From Massilia sp. UMI-21 (GTDB lineage Bacteria > Pseudomonadota > Gammaproteobacteria > Burkholderiales > Burkholderiaceae_D): a stretch of 64,000 nt of DNA. Below the pieces are notes generated by a model. The model was not told the DNA's origin and made no database searches. It saw only the letters and a list, made by a program, of their open reading frames with translations. Positions 56,645 through 64,000 of the stretch are shown here, in pieces. Numbering within the stretch: position 1 is the first letter of the stretch; each line of letters begins with the position of its first letter. A program made the translations under genes and the position numbers. The DNA lies in the NCBI GenBank assembly GCA_015277795.1, contig CP063848.1, forward strand, positions 2,170,001 through 2,234,000, in the 5' to 3' direction.

Positions 56645-59383
56645 TCAGGAGGCCGGCAGGGCGTCGCCGATCAGGGCCAGGTTCTGGATCGCGGCCAGGC
56701 CCCACTGCGCCGTGTCGTTGGTGGTCACCCATGGCACTTCGTTCACCGGCCTGAGCACGGCTGCGCCATCGACACGCTGCGGTGCGAATGCCGGATAGGG
56801 CCGCTTGCCGCCGGTGAATTCCTGCCAGGCGCGGCGCGCCAGAACGGGGTCCTTGCGTTTCCAGGCCGCGTAGGCCGTCATGCGCGAATTGCCGAGGTAG
56901 AGCGCATCGGTGCCGCCATGCGTCTTGCCGAGGCGGCGGCGCTGCTCCTCGCTCGGCGCGTTGTACAGCTCGCAATAGGCGAGCCAGGCCTGCTCGAAGG
57001 CCTGGTCGCCGGTAAGGTTGATCAGCTCGTCGAAGATCTCGACCGCGCCGAACACCGCGTTCAGGTGCGAGGCGGCCACGCCGTCGCCGATCATGTTGTG
57101 CAGGTGGCCGCTGTCCGGCTCGTAGCCCATGCGTTCGGCATTGAAGAAGCCGTGCGGCATGGCGGCGATGTCGCGCATGCCGGTCAGGATCTTGTCGCGA
57201 TACTTGATGCTGCCGCTGCGTTCCCATTCGGTCAGCCAGTTGGCGGCCAGCGAGGCCCAGTCGGTGCCGAAGCTGGCGCGCACCGGGTAGGGGCCCTTGG
57301 GTGGCTGGTCGGCCAGCTTGCGCACCGGATCGACGGCGTCCAGGCGCCGGTCGGCGTCGAGGGTCTCGCGCATCACGTCGCCGATGCGCTCGTCCGCGGT
57401 CAGGTAGTAATACATGCGGCGGTAGACCGCGGTGCTGATGCGCACCTGCTTGGCGCTGCAGCCCCAATGCTGGACGTTGTGGCGCGAGCCCAGCCCGGCG
57501 AAGCGGCCCAGGTGATAGGTGTCGACGTCGCTGGTGTGGCGCACCATCGCTTCGCCCATGCGGAAGATGTCGGCGCGGCCGCTGCGCAGGAAGGAGTACC
57601 ACAGCCACAGGTCGGGCGAGAGTTCGGAGTTGGCCCAGGCGTAGCCGCCCACGTCGTAGCGCCATTCGTGGCGATCGGCGTCGTAGGTGTGGCGCACGTC
57701 GCCATGGTCCCAGAAGCCGTACCAGCGGCGCTGCTCGACTTCCTTGCGGTAGAAGTCGAAGTGGGCGTCGAGCCGGTCTTCGATGGCGGCCTTGGCCGGG
57801 GTCGAGCGGTCGGGCAGGGCCCACATGTTGCCGAACACGCGGGTGGCCAGGATGTGGGCGGGCGCCGCCACCAGCTGCGGCGGCGTCTGGACCTGCGTCG
57901 CCATCTGCACCAGGCGCTCGCGCGCCGGGGTCGCGTCCAGCGCCCACAGGGTCAATTCGCTGCTGCGGGCGACGCCGACCGGGGTGCCGAAACCTTTTTC
58001 GTAATCCTCGTAGGTGATGTCCAGCGCCTGCAGTTCCTCGGGGTGGGTGTCCATGCCCATGCCGTCATGGTAGAAGCGCAGGTCCATCGCCGGCGCGTCG
58101 GGGGACCACATCCACAAGGTGACCTGGGCCGCGTCCGTGTGGGCGTCGCGGATGTCGAGCTGGGTCGGGTGGCGCTGCCAGAAGTCGCGCATGCCGAAGG
58201 CCACGCCGCCGCCCGCGCCGCCGATGTAGCCGAGGCCCGGCGCGCGCCTGCCCCAGGCGGCGTCGATCCAGCCATGGCCCGCCTTGGTGCGCTTGCGGAT
58301 GCGGAAGCTGTCGGGAGACAGCTGCGACAGGCTGTAGTCGCCCCAGGCCGGAACGTATTGCATGTTCTTGCGCACCCGTTCGGCGATCTCGGGCGTGGCG
58401 ATTCCCTGGCCGGCCAGCTGGGCCTTGCGTACCGCTTCGCCCGGGTCGCGCCGCAGGCCGGTGAGGTTGCGCACGCCTTCGGCCCACAGGCCGCCGGCCT
58501 CGCCGCCGAAGCGCACGTGGCGGTTGTGCGGCTCGTCAGGCAGCGGCACATCGAAGCGCAGCCCGATCCCGCGCAGGAAGTCTTTCTGCTCGTCGCCGTC
58601 GAACACGAAGCTGTGCATGATGCGTACCGATTCGGCGCCGGCGTAGAAGTACAGGCGCACGGTGAACGGCAGCCAGGAGCGGCTGCCCTCCAGCGCGCGG
58701 TGCATGCCCTCGAGTTTCACGACGCTGCGCACCGGGCCGCGCTGCTCGAGCGACACGCGGGTGAGCCGGCTTTGGTATGCGCTGTGGCGGGTAGTGCCGT
58801 CGCCGCCGTCCGGCTGGTCGTCGCTCAGGGCGACCAGCCTGGCGGCGCGTGCGATGTCGCGCCCGCCGCCGCCGCCAGCATTGCGCCGGATGCTGCGGAT
58901 GATCTCGCCGCCCTGGCGCGGGACGGTACATACGATGACGCCGGTGTCGACCACGATCGCGTCGGGGCGCTCGACGATCGCCAGCGCCTGGGCCGGCAGG
59001 TGCGCCTTGCCGGGACGTACTTGCAGGCGGGCCGGCATCGCTCCCTGGGCCGGCAGAGCGTGCGCGGTCCATTTCAGCGAGCCGTCCGGCCAGTAGGCGA
59101 TCGGCCAGCTCTGGCAGGCCAGCTCGCCGCCGGACCCGCCGACGGCGGACAGGGCGAAGGCCTGGTCCTTGCGCAGGGCCCCGCGTGGCCAGGGTACGCC
59201 GAAGGTGGTGCCGGCCATCAGGGCCGGCGCGCCTTCCAGCCAGCTCAGGTCGGCGACCGTCGGGGACGCCGGCGCCGGCGCCGGCTGCGAAGTCGATGCG
59301 GCCTGGGCGGCGCGCACGCCGAAGGGCAGCGCCGCGGCCAGGGCGCCGGTCTTGAAGAAGTTGCGGCGGGACAGCGGAGCCAT
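56645..59383 (-). CDS. Exo-rhamnogalacturonan lyase family protein (PL26-like), copy 2
   Basis: 912 residues with a twin-arginine signal (LSRRNFFKTGALAAALPFG), the same length as copy 1 at 10160-12898 and colinear with it: FGVPWPRGALR, WPDGSLKWTAHA, TVRLYFYAGAESVRI, QRRWYGFWDHGDV and GYAWANSELSPDLWLWYSFLR. It lies between DUF4861 and CE12 genes in the RG operon, which supports an RG-directed exo-lyase role, whereas copy 1 sits with the glucuronate genes. The two probably differ in accepted side chain or end group. The DUF4861 stop is 1 bp upstream of its ATG. Confidence 0.82.
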   Translation of the reverse strand: MAPLSRRNFFKTGALAAALPFGVRAAQAASTSQPAPAPASPTVADLSWLEGAPALMAGTTFGVPWPRGALRKDQAFALSAVGGSGGELACQSWPIAYWPDGSLKWTAHALPAQGAMPARLQVRPGKAHLPAQALAIVERPDAIVVDTGVIVCTVPRQGGEIIRSIRRNAGGGGGRDIARAARLVALSDDQPDGGDGTTRHSAYQSRLTRVSLEQRGPVRSVVKLEGMHRALEGSRSWLPFTVRLYFYAGAESVRIMHSFVFDGDEQKDFLRGIGLRFDVPLPDEPHNRHVRFGGEAGGLWAEGVRNLTGLRRDPGEAVRKAQLAGQGIATPEIAERVRKNMQYVPAWGDYSLSQLSPDSFRIRKRTKAGHGWIDAAWGRRAPGLGYIGGAGGGVAFGMRDFWQRHPTQLDIRDAHTDAAQVTLWMWSPDAPAMDLRFYHDGMGMDTHPEELQALDITYEDYEKGFGTPVGVARSSELTLWALDATPARERLVQMATQVQTPPQLVAAPAHILATRVFGNMWALPDRSTPAKAAIEDRLDAHFDFYRKEVEQRRWYGFWDHGDVRHTYDADRHEWRYDVGGYAWANSELSPDLWLWYSFLRSGRADIFRMGEAMVRHTSDVDTYHLGRFAGLGSRHNVQHWGCSAKQVRISTAVYRRMYYYLTADERIGDVMRETLDADRRLDAVDPVRKLADQPPKGPYPVRASFGTDWASLAANWLTEWERSGSIKYRDKILTGMRDIAAMPHGFFNAERMGYEPDSGHLHNMIGDGVAASHLNAVFGAVEIFDELINLTGDQAFEQAWLAYCELYNAPSEEQRRRLGKTHGGTDALYLGNSRMTAYAAWKRKDPVLARRAWQEFTGGKRPYPAFAPQRVDGAAVLRPVNEVPWVTTNDTAQWGLAAIQNLALIGDALPAS

Positions 59384-59384
59384 C

Positions 59385-60614
59385 TCAGCGGCTCGCGGAC
59401 AGGCTGACCGCCACCGGCGCGCGCAGGCGCGCGGCTTCCTCGGCGACGTGACGCCGCCAGTCGGCCTGGGTGGCGAAGGGGCTGCCGCGGGTCCAGGCCG
59501 CGCCCACGTGGTAGTGCACCGGCTGGCCGGAAGCCACCGGGACCGTCACCAGCGCGTTGCGTTCGTCGGCGGCGAAGCCGGAGGCGTTCGGCACGATCAG
59601 CGCTACGCCGAAGTCGCCGAAGCTTTTCTGGGTGACCCATTGCACCAGGCTGCCGTCCTGCCTGTCCTGGCTGAAGTCGACCTTCACTTCCTGGCCCTTG
59701 TCGCTGGGCCGCTTGTTCAGGCCCACGGCGGCGGTGAGTTGTTGCGGGCCGGCGAAGCTGAAGGTGCTGTCGATGCGGTCGAAGTAGCGGCCCGCGTCCA
59801 CGGTAAAGCGCTTGACCTCGGAGACCTGGACGCCGGCGGCGTCCCAGCCGTCGTAATGGAGCTCGAACACGGTGCGCACCGGGCCGTTGGCCAGGATCTT
59901 CCAGCTCTTGTAGTTGCTGCCGACGAACAGCTGCTTGCCGTTCCAGATGCCGGTGCCGCCCGCGCCGCGGGTGGTGCCGACGTTGTACATGTCGATGCCT
60001 TCGCCTTCGTCGACGTGGTAGTGGTCGTGGCCGATGTTGTACCAGCGGTCGACGATCGGATACGGGACGCGCTTGAACCAGATGTCCATGCCGCTGGTGA
60101 CCAGCACTTCCTTGTCGCTGCCCGCAGGCGCCGGCGCGGCCAGCGCCGGGCCGTACGCGCGATGGGCCAGCTTGTCGCTCTCCCAGGCGAAGTCGTCGAG
60201 GCGTTCCTGCACGAAGCGCGCATAGGTCCTGGCCGGGAAGGGCGGCACGGTGGCGCCGGCCTTCTCGATGGTGACGGTGGTGCGCTTCTCGCCCGGCCTG
60301 AAGCCGACCTGGAACAGCAGTTCGCCATAGGCGGCGCCGATGAACTTCGGATCCTTGCCGGTAGGGGCGATGTTGGTGACCTGGTAGGGCAGGACGCGGC
60401 CGGCGGCGTCCTTGACCACCAGTTGCTGGTTCAGCGCTTGCGGAAGGGCTTCGCTGACCTTGGTCCAGGGAATGGCGATGGTCTCGGCCGGGCGGGCGAT
60501 GTCGAGGGTGTGGCTGACGGTGACCGTCAGGCGTTCGGCGGCGCTGGCGGCGGCGCCGACGGTGAACAGGGCAGAGAGGGCAGTGAGGGCGGTGGCGGTA
60601 AGGCGTCGGTTCAT
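59385..60614 (-). CDS. DUF4861 family secreted protein
   Basis: 409 residues with signal peptide MNRRLTATALTALSALFTVGAAASA. Recognised as DUF4861: an N-terminal beta-sandwich strand region (RPAETIAIPWTKV, LPYQVTNIAPTGKDPKFIG, ARFVQERLDDFAWESDKLAHRAYGPAL) followed by a larger beta domain (DIWFKRVPYPIVDRWY, DHYHVDEGEGIDMYNVGTTRGAGG, FTVDAGRYFDRIDSTFSF). Candidate catalytic residues in HDHYHVDEGEG and R-D-Y positions resemble polysaccharide lyases, but no motif is decisive. The family is uncharacterised to my knowledge. It sits between PL11 and the PL26-like gene in a tight operon, so an RG-related enzyme or binding role is likely. Confidence 0.78.
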   Translation of the reverse strand: MNRRLTATALTALSALFTVGAAASAAERLTVTVSHTLDIARPAETIAIPWTKVSEALPQALNQQLVVKDAAGRVLPYQVTNIAPTGKDPKFIGAAYGELLFQVGFRPGEKRTTVTIEKAGATVPPFPARTYARFVQERLDDFAWESDKLAHRAYGPALAAPAPAGSDKEVLVTSGMDIWFKRVPYPIVDRWYNIGHDHYHVDEGEGIDMYNVGTTRGAGGTGIWNGKQLFVGSNYKSWKILANGPVRTVFELHYDGWDAAGVQVSEVKRFTVDAGRYFDRIDSTFSFAGPQQLTAAVGLNKRPSDKGQEVKVDFSQDRQDGSLVQWVTQKSFGDFGVALIVPNASGFAADERNALVTVPVASGQPVHYHVGAAWTRGSPFATQADWRRHVAEEAARLRAPVAVSLSASR

Positions 60615-60628
60615 GTCTGGGAGCGTAT

Positions 60629-62545
60629 TCAAGGTTGATTGGTCGACTGCGGCGGCGTCATGCCTTCGCCGAGGAAGAAGCTCGGGTGCGGCGGCTGGTT
60701 GTAGCCGGCGTTCTGGGCCGCCACCTGTACCCGGTATTGACTGTCGTGCATCAGGGTCGGCAGGCGGTGGCGGGTCGGCACGGTGGTGCTGAACACCAGC
60801 AGCGCATCGTCCTGCTTGCTGCGCCAGACCACTTCCTCGCGCCAGTCGCCGAACAGGTCGGCCGACAGCACCGGATTGGCCTTGGTGCCGTTGTTGGAGG
60901 CGGCGCCCTGCGCGGCGCCGTCCAGCACCGGTTCGAGGCGCCGGGCCTGCGGGTTCCATTTCTCGATCCTGGTACCGTCGAGCGACTCGCGCAGCAGGTC
61001 GCCGTCCCACCACAGGCCGAAGTTGAAGGCGCGCGGACGCACCGGGGAAATCTGGACGCCCTTGGCATTCACCAGGCCGCCGGCCGGATCGGTGATGCCG
61101 CCGACGGCAGCCCAGCATTCGTTGCCCGGATGGGCGGCGTCGATGTCCATGCAGATGCCGCGGCCGACGTCGATGCCGCTCGGGACGCCCCACAGGATCT
61201 TGCCGGTGGCGGCATCGTGCATCTCGACCGCGTTGCCCTGGTAGCACTTGGGCGACTCGTGCACCATGAACACCTGCAGGCCGGGCAGGCTCGGGTCGTG
61301 CTTGCCGACGTGGAGGGCGTCGCCGTGGCACAGCCCGGTCGAGTACATCTTGCTGCCGTCGCTCCTGATGGTGGCGGCGCCGTAGACGATGTCGTCGCGG
61401 CCGTCGCCGTCGGCGTCGGCCACCGCCATCCAGTGCGCGCCCTGGCCGGCCACGTCCTGGTTTCCCGGCGTGTCGCTGTCGAACACCCAGCGCTGCGACA
61501 GCTTGCCGTCGCGCCAGTCCCAGGCCGCCAGCACGGCGCGCGTGTAGTAGCCGCGCGCGAACACGGCGCTCGGCCGCTTGCCGTCGAGGTAGGCGACCCC
61601 GCCCAGGAAGCGGTCGACCCGGTTGCCCCGGCTGTCGCCCCAGGCCTCCCCGACCCCGCCGCGCGCCGGCAGGTAGGCGCTGCTGGCCAGCGCGGCGCCG
61701 CTGCGGCCGTCGAACACGGTCAGGAATTCGGGCCCGTCCAGGATGAAGCCGTCCTGGTTGCGGTAGTCGGCCCCGGCGTCGCCGATGATCCTGCCCTGGC
61801 CGTCGACGCTGCCGTCGGCGGTCTTCATCATGACTTCGGCGCGGCCGTCGCCGTCGAAGTCGTAGGCGAGGAAGGTGGTGTAGTGGGCGCCGGCGCGGAT
61901 GTTCCTGCCCAGGTCGATGCGCCACATGAAGGTCCCGTCCATGCGGTAGGCGTCGATGTAGGTCGGGCCGGTGTAGCCCCTGTGCGAGTTGTCGTGCGCG
62001 TTGGTCGGCTGCCACTTCACCAAGAGCTCATAGCGCCCGTCGCCGTCGAGGTCGGCGGCCGAACCGTCGTTCACCCCGTAGCTGTAGGCTTCGCCGGAGG
62101 GCGTGACGCCGTCCGCCGGCTTGCGCAGGGGGATGCGCAGGAAGGACTGCGGCCAGGCCGCCACCGGTGCGGCGGCGTCCGCGCGCTCGCGCCCCTCGTG
62201 CACTGCGCGCACGCTGTAGGCCGCGCCCGGGCGTGCGCCGGCGTCGACCAGGTTGGTGGCGGCCAGCGGCTGCCCGTTGATGCGCACGCCGTCGCGGTAG
62301 ACGTTGAAGGTGGTGGCCGGGTCGTCCTGGCCGAGGGCGCGCCAGCTCACGAAGTTGCCGTCGTCGGTGCGCAGTGCGAGCACGCCGCGGTCGAGCCGTT
62401 CGAGCTGCCTGTCGCCGGGCCCGGTGCGGGCGGCCTGCGTAGCGGCGGATTGGGTGCCTGTCGTGCTGCAGGCGCTGCAGGCAAGGGCCAGCAGGCCGAG
62501 GCCGATGCTGCGCTGCAGCGTGGATGTGTCTGTGTTGGATGCCAT
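60629..62545 (-). CDS. Rhamnogalacturonan endolyase (PL11)
   Basis: A 638-residue lipoprotein-like exported lyase; ATG 62545 (MASNTDTSTLQRS) is preferred over an upstream GTG because it gives a proper signal (LALACSAC) and AGGA spacing. A fibronectin-like N-terminal domain (about 55-140) precedes the eight-bladed propeller. Calcium-binding DLDGDGRYELLVKW, DFDGDGRAEVMMKT and DADGDGRDDIVYG repeats and the NAHDNSHRGYTGPTYID block match YesW-type enzymes. It cleaves the Rha-GalA linkage of RG-I by elimination. It is the first gene of the operon PL11, DUF4861, PL26-like, CE12, GH43, with a sigma-70 promoter immediately upstream. Confidence 0.92.
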   Translation of the reverse strand: MASNTDTSTLQRSIGLGLLALACSACSTTGTQSAATQAARTGPGDRQLERLDRGVLALRTDDGNFVSWRALGQDDPATTFNVYRDGVRINGQPLAATNLVDAGARPGAAYSVRAVHEGRERADAAAPVAAWPQSFLRIPLRKPADGVTPSGEAYSYGVNDGSAADLDGDGRYELLVKWQPTNAHDNSHRGYTGPTYIDAYRMDGTFMWRIDLGRNIRAGAHYTTFLAYDFDGDGRAEVMMKTADGSVDGQGRIIGDAGADYRNQDGFILDGPEFLTVFDGRSGAALASSAYLPARGGVGEAWGDSRGNRVDRFLGGVAYLDGKRPSAVFARGYYTRAVLAAWDWRDGKLSQRWVFDSDTPGNQDVAGQGAHWMAVADADGDGRDDIVYGAATIRSDGSKMYSTGLCHGDALHVGKHDPSLPGLQVFMVHESPKCYQGNAVEMHDAATGKILWGVPSGIDVGRGICMDIDAAHPGNECWAAVGGITDPAGGLVNAKGVQISPVRPRAFNFGLWWDGDLLRESLDGTRIEKWNPQARRLEPVLDGAAQGAASNNGTKANPVLSADLFGDWREEVVWRSKQDDALLVFSTTVPTRHRLPTLMHDSQYRVQVAAQNAGYNQPPHPSFFLGEGMTPPQSTNQP

Positions 62546-62580
62546 GGTGTCCTGGTCGCTGGTCGAGGAGCCTGCATTCG

Positions 62581-62610
62581 AGTATTCATTTGCCACGGCG
62601 GCAGTGTCAA
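62581..62610 (-). promoter_or_regulatory. Sigma-70 promoter of the PL11 operon
   Basis: On the minus strand TTGACA (62605-62610), 18-nt spacer and AATACT (62581-62586), about 36 nt before the start codon. Confidence 0.55.
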
Positions 62611-62708
62611 CCAGCCGGTTGTCGCAGGCCCCATTTAATCAGGCGCGTGAGCGAATGCGGCCGGCTGTCCATACAGCGGGGCGCGCAGCGCGCGCCGGCG
62701 CGGCTTGT

Positions 62709-62776
62709 GATCATCGGCCGATCACCGACCGATCAACGCGCCCATCAACGCGCCGATCAACGCGCTGATCGATCCG
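62709..62776 (+). repeat. Six tandem 11-12 bp GATC-starting repeats
   Basis: GATCATCGGCC, GATCACCGACC, GATCAACGCGCC, CATCAACGCGCC, GATCAACGCGCT, GATCGATCCG, in the 303-bp gap between the divergent PL11 operon and lldD. Apart from this and the PL11 promoter I see no gene there. Confidence 0.75.
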
Positions 62777-62848
62777 TGGCCGGCGATGGACGCTGATGCG
62801 CGCCGCGGCATACACTGTGCGCATTCGATTCGCACATCTCTTCCCTAC

Positions 62849-63982
62849 ATGATCATCTCGTCCGCCACCGACTTCCGCGAAGCGGCCCGCCGCCGGCTGC
62901 CGCCCTTCCTGTTCCATTACCTCGATGGCGGCGCCGGCGCCGAGCAGACCCTGCGCAGCAATGTCGACGACCTGCAGGCGGTCAAGCTGCGCCAGCGCGT
63001 GCTGCGCGGGTCCGAGCAGCTGGACCTGGGCGTGCAGTGGTTCGGCCAGGATTATGCCTTGCCGATCGCGCTGGCGCCGGTCGGCCTGACCGGCATGTAT
63101 GCGCGGCGCGGCGAGGTGCAGGCGGTGCGCGCCGCCTGCCGGCGCAACATCCCCTTCATCCAGTCCACCGTGTCGGTGTGTCCGCTGGCCGAGGTGGCGG
63201 CCCAGGCCGCGCAGCCGATCTGGTTCCAGCTGTACGTACTGAAGGACCGCGGCTTCATGCGCGACGTGATGCGCCGCGCCTGGGAGCTGGGCGCCACCAC
63301 CCTGGTGTTCACGGTGGACATGCCGGTGCCGGGCGCACGCTACCGCGACGCCCACAGCGGCATGAGCGGTCCGAACGGCCCGCTGCGGCGCGTGCTGCAG
63401 GCCGTCACCCATCCGCGCTGGGCGCTGGACGTGGGCGTGCTGGGGCGCCCGCACGACCTCGGCAACATCTCGGCCTACCGCGGCAACGCCACCGGCCTGG
63501 CCGACTACATCGGCTGGCTGGGAGCGAACTTCGACCCCGGCATCGCCTGGCCCGACCTGCAGTGGATCCGCGACGAGTGGCAGGGCAAGCTGGTCATCAA
63601 GGGCATCCTCGACCCGGAAGACGCGCGCGCTGCGCTGGCCTTCGGCGCCGATGGCATCGTGGTGTCGAACCACGGCGGGCGCCAGCTGGACGGGGCGCCG
63701 TCCACGGCCAGCGCGCTGCCCGGCATCGCCGCCGAAGTGAAAGGCAAGATGGCGATCTTCGCCGACGGCGGGGTGCGCACCGGGACCGACGTGTTCCGCA
63801 TGCTGGCGCTGGGCGCGGACGGCGTGCTGATCGGCCGCGCGTTTGTCTATGCGCTGGCCACGCAGGGCCAGGCCGGGGTCGAGCGCCTGCTGGCGATCAT
63901 GGAGAAGGACCTGCGCACCAACATGGTCCTGACCGGCGTGCAGAAGGTAGGCGATATCGGGCCGCATCTGCTGGCGCGCTAG
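62849..63982 (+). CDS. lldD: L-lactate dehydrogenase, FMN-dependent (membrane-associated)
   Basis: A 377-residue alpha-hydroxy-acid oxidase-family enzyme oxidising L-lactate to pyruvate and passing electrons to the respiratory chain. It follows E. coli LldD closely from [18 protein letters not shown] and [19 protein letters not shown] through [51 protein letters not shown] and [11 protein letters not shown] to [12 protein letters not shown] with the catalytic His275. ATG 62849 is chosen because it gives the LldD N-terminus; the frame is open further upstream. No clear ribosome binding site is seen. It completes rhamnose catabolism by consuming the L-lactate expected from L-lactaldehyde, although the substrate could also be environmental lactate. 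Confidence 0.92.
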   Translation: MIISSATDFREAARRRLPPFLFHYLDGGAGAEQTLRSNVDDLQAVKLRQRVLRGSEQLDLGVQWFGQDYALPIALAPVGLTGMYARRGEVQAVRAACRRNIPFIQSTVSVCPLAEVAAQAAQPIWFQLYVLKDRGFMRDVMRRAWELGATTLVFTVDMPVPGARYRDAHSGMSGPNGPLRRVLQAVTHPRWALDVGVLGRPHDLGNISAYRGNATGLADYIGWLGANFDPGIAWPDLQWIRDEWQGKLVIKGILDPEDARAALAFGADGIVVSNHGGRQLDGAPSTASALPGIAAEVKGKMAIFADGGVRTGTDVFRMLALGADGVLIGRAFVYALATQGQAGVERLLAIMEKDLRTNMVLTGVQKVGDIGPHLLAR

Positions 63983-64000
63983 GGATATTCCGCTTGTAGG

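Noticed and set aside
59385..62015. 876-codon open frame read as one DUF4861 protein with a long N-terminus
   Set aside because: The upstream part is an out-of-frame reading of PL11; the signal peptide begins at 60614.
62709..62776. CRISPR-like repeat array
   Set aside because: Units are 11-12 bp with no spacers, and there are no cas genes.

Overview
The window is GC-rich (roughly two-thirds G+C), densely coded DNA from what looks like a soil or plant-associated betaproteobacterium, most likely an Oxalobacteraceae member of the Massilia/Telluria type. That placement is an inference. It rests on the codon bias, on TonB-dependent receptors without SusD partners, on the rhizobial-type rhaRSTPQK order and on short REP-like palindromes; no marker gene was compared.

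Except for a Sel1-repeat gene, a tRNA-Ser(CGA), an initiation-factor-like gene and one small secreted protein, almost the whole window is one pectin and hemicellulose catabolic region centred on rhamnogalacturonan I (RG-I) and glucuronic-acid-containing glycans. From left to right: (1) 1-5065: Sel1 protein, tRNA-Ser with promoter and terminator, a structured repeat array, and an amidohydrolase broken by a 1-nt frameshift. (2) 5066-16327: a glucuronate module with GH115 alpha-glucuronidase and a glucarate dehydratase (minus), a GntR regulator, an exo-RG-lyase-type protein, then GH2 beta-glucuronidase and a second glucarate dehydratase (plus). Three copies of a palindrome sit in the three non-regulator promoters. 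(3) 16448-18726: uronate dehydrogenase and an SGNH esterase, which supply aldarolactone to the dehydratases. (4) 19190-33419: two TonB receptors, GH43 arabinofuranosidase, a sodium/sugar symporter and a GH35 beta-galactosidase with an extra N-terminal domain; these fit removal and uptake of arabinan and galactan side chains. (5) 34606-47311: a complete rhamnose module, rhaR-S-T-P-Q-K (minus) divergent from rhaD-rhaI-GH28-rhaM (plus). (6) 47399-54315: an alpha/beta-hydrolase esterase, DUF1080 lipoprotein, PL22-like oligogalacturonate lyase, a tandem two-domain acetylesterase, a DUF6250 protein and GH105. (7) 54356-62545: a five-gene minus-strand operon PL11, DUF4861, exo-RG-lyase-type, CE12 esterase, GH43. 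(8) 62849-63982: lldD, oxidising L-lactate, the expected end product of rhamnulose-1-phosphate cleavage and lactaldehyde oxidation.

Together this reads as an RG-I degradation system. Acetylesterases remove acetyl groups; PL11, PL26-like and GH28 enzymes cut the backbone; GH105 removes the unsaturated uronate; GH43 and GH35 trim side chains; TonB receptors, a symporter and an ABC transporter import products; and the rha, udh/gudD and lldD genes feed central metabolism. Not seen here are an alpha-L-rhamnosidase (GH78/GH106), kduI/kduD, kdgK and the enzymes after glucarate dehydratase, so these must lie elsewhere.

The least explained signals are regulatory or structural. One is a promoter element, ATTCTTTC then 31 nt then CATARAAT, shared at identical spacing by three catabolic promoters. 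Another is the CACTAATAYATYAGC operator of the GntR cluster. A third is a pair of covarying hairpin repeats downstream of tRNA-Ser.
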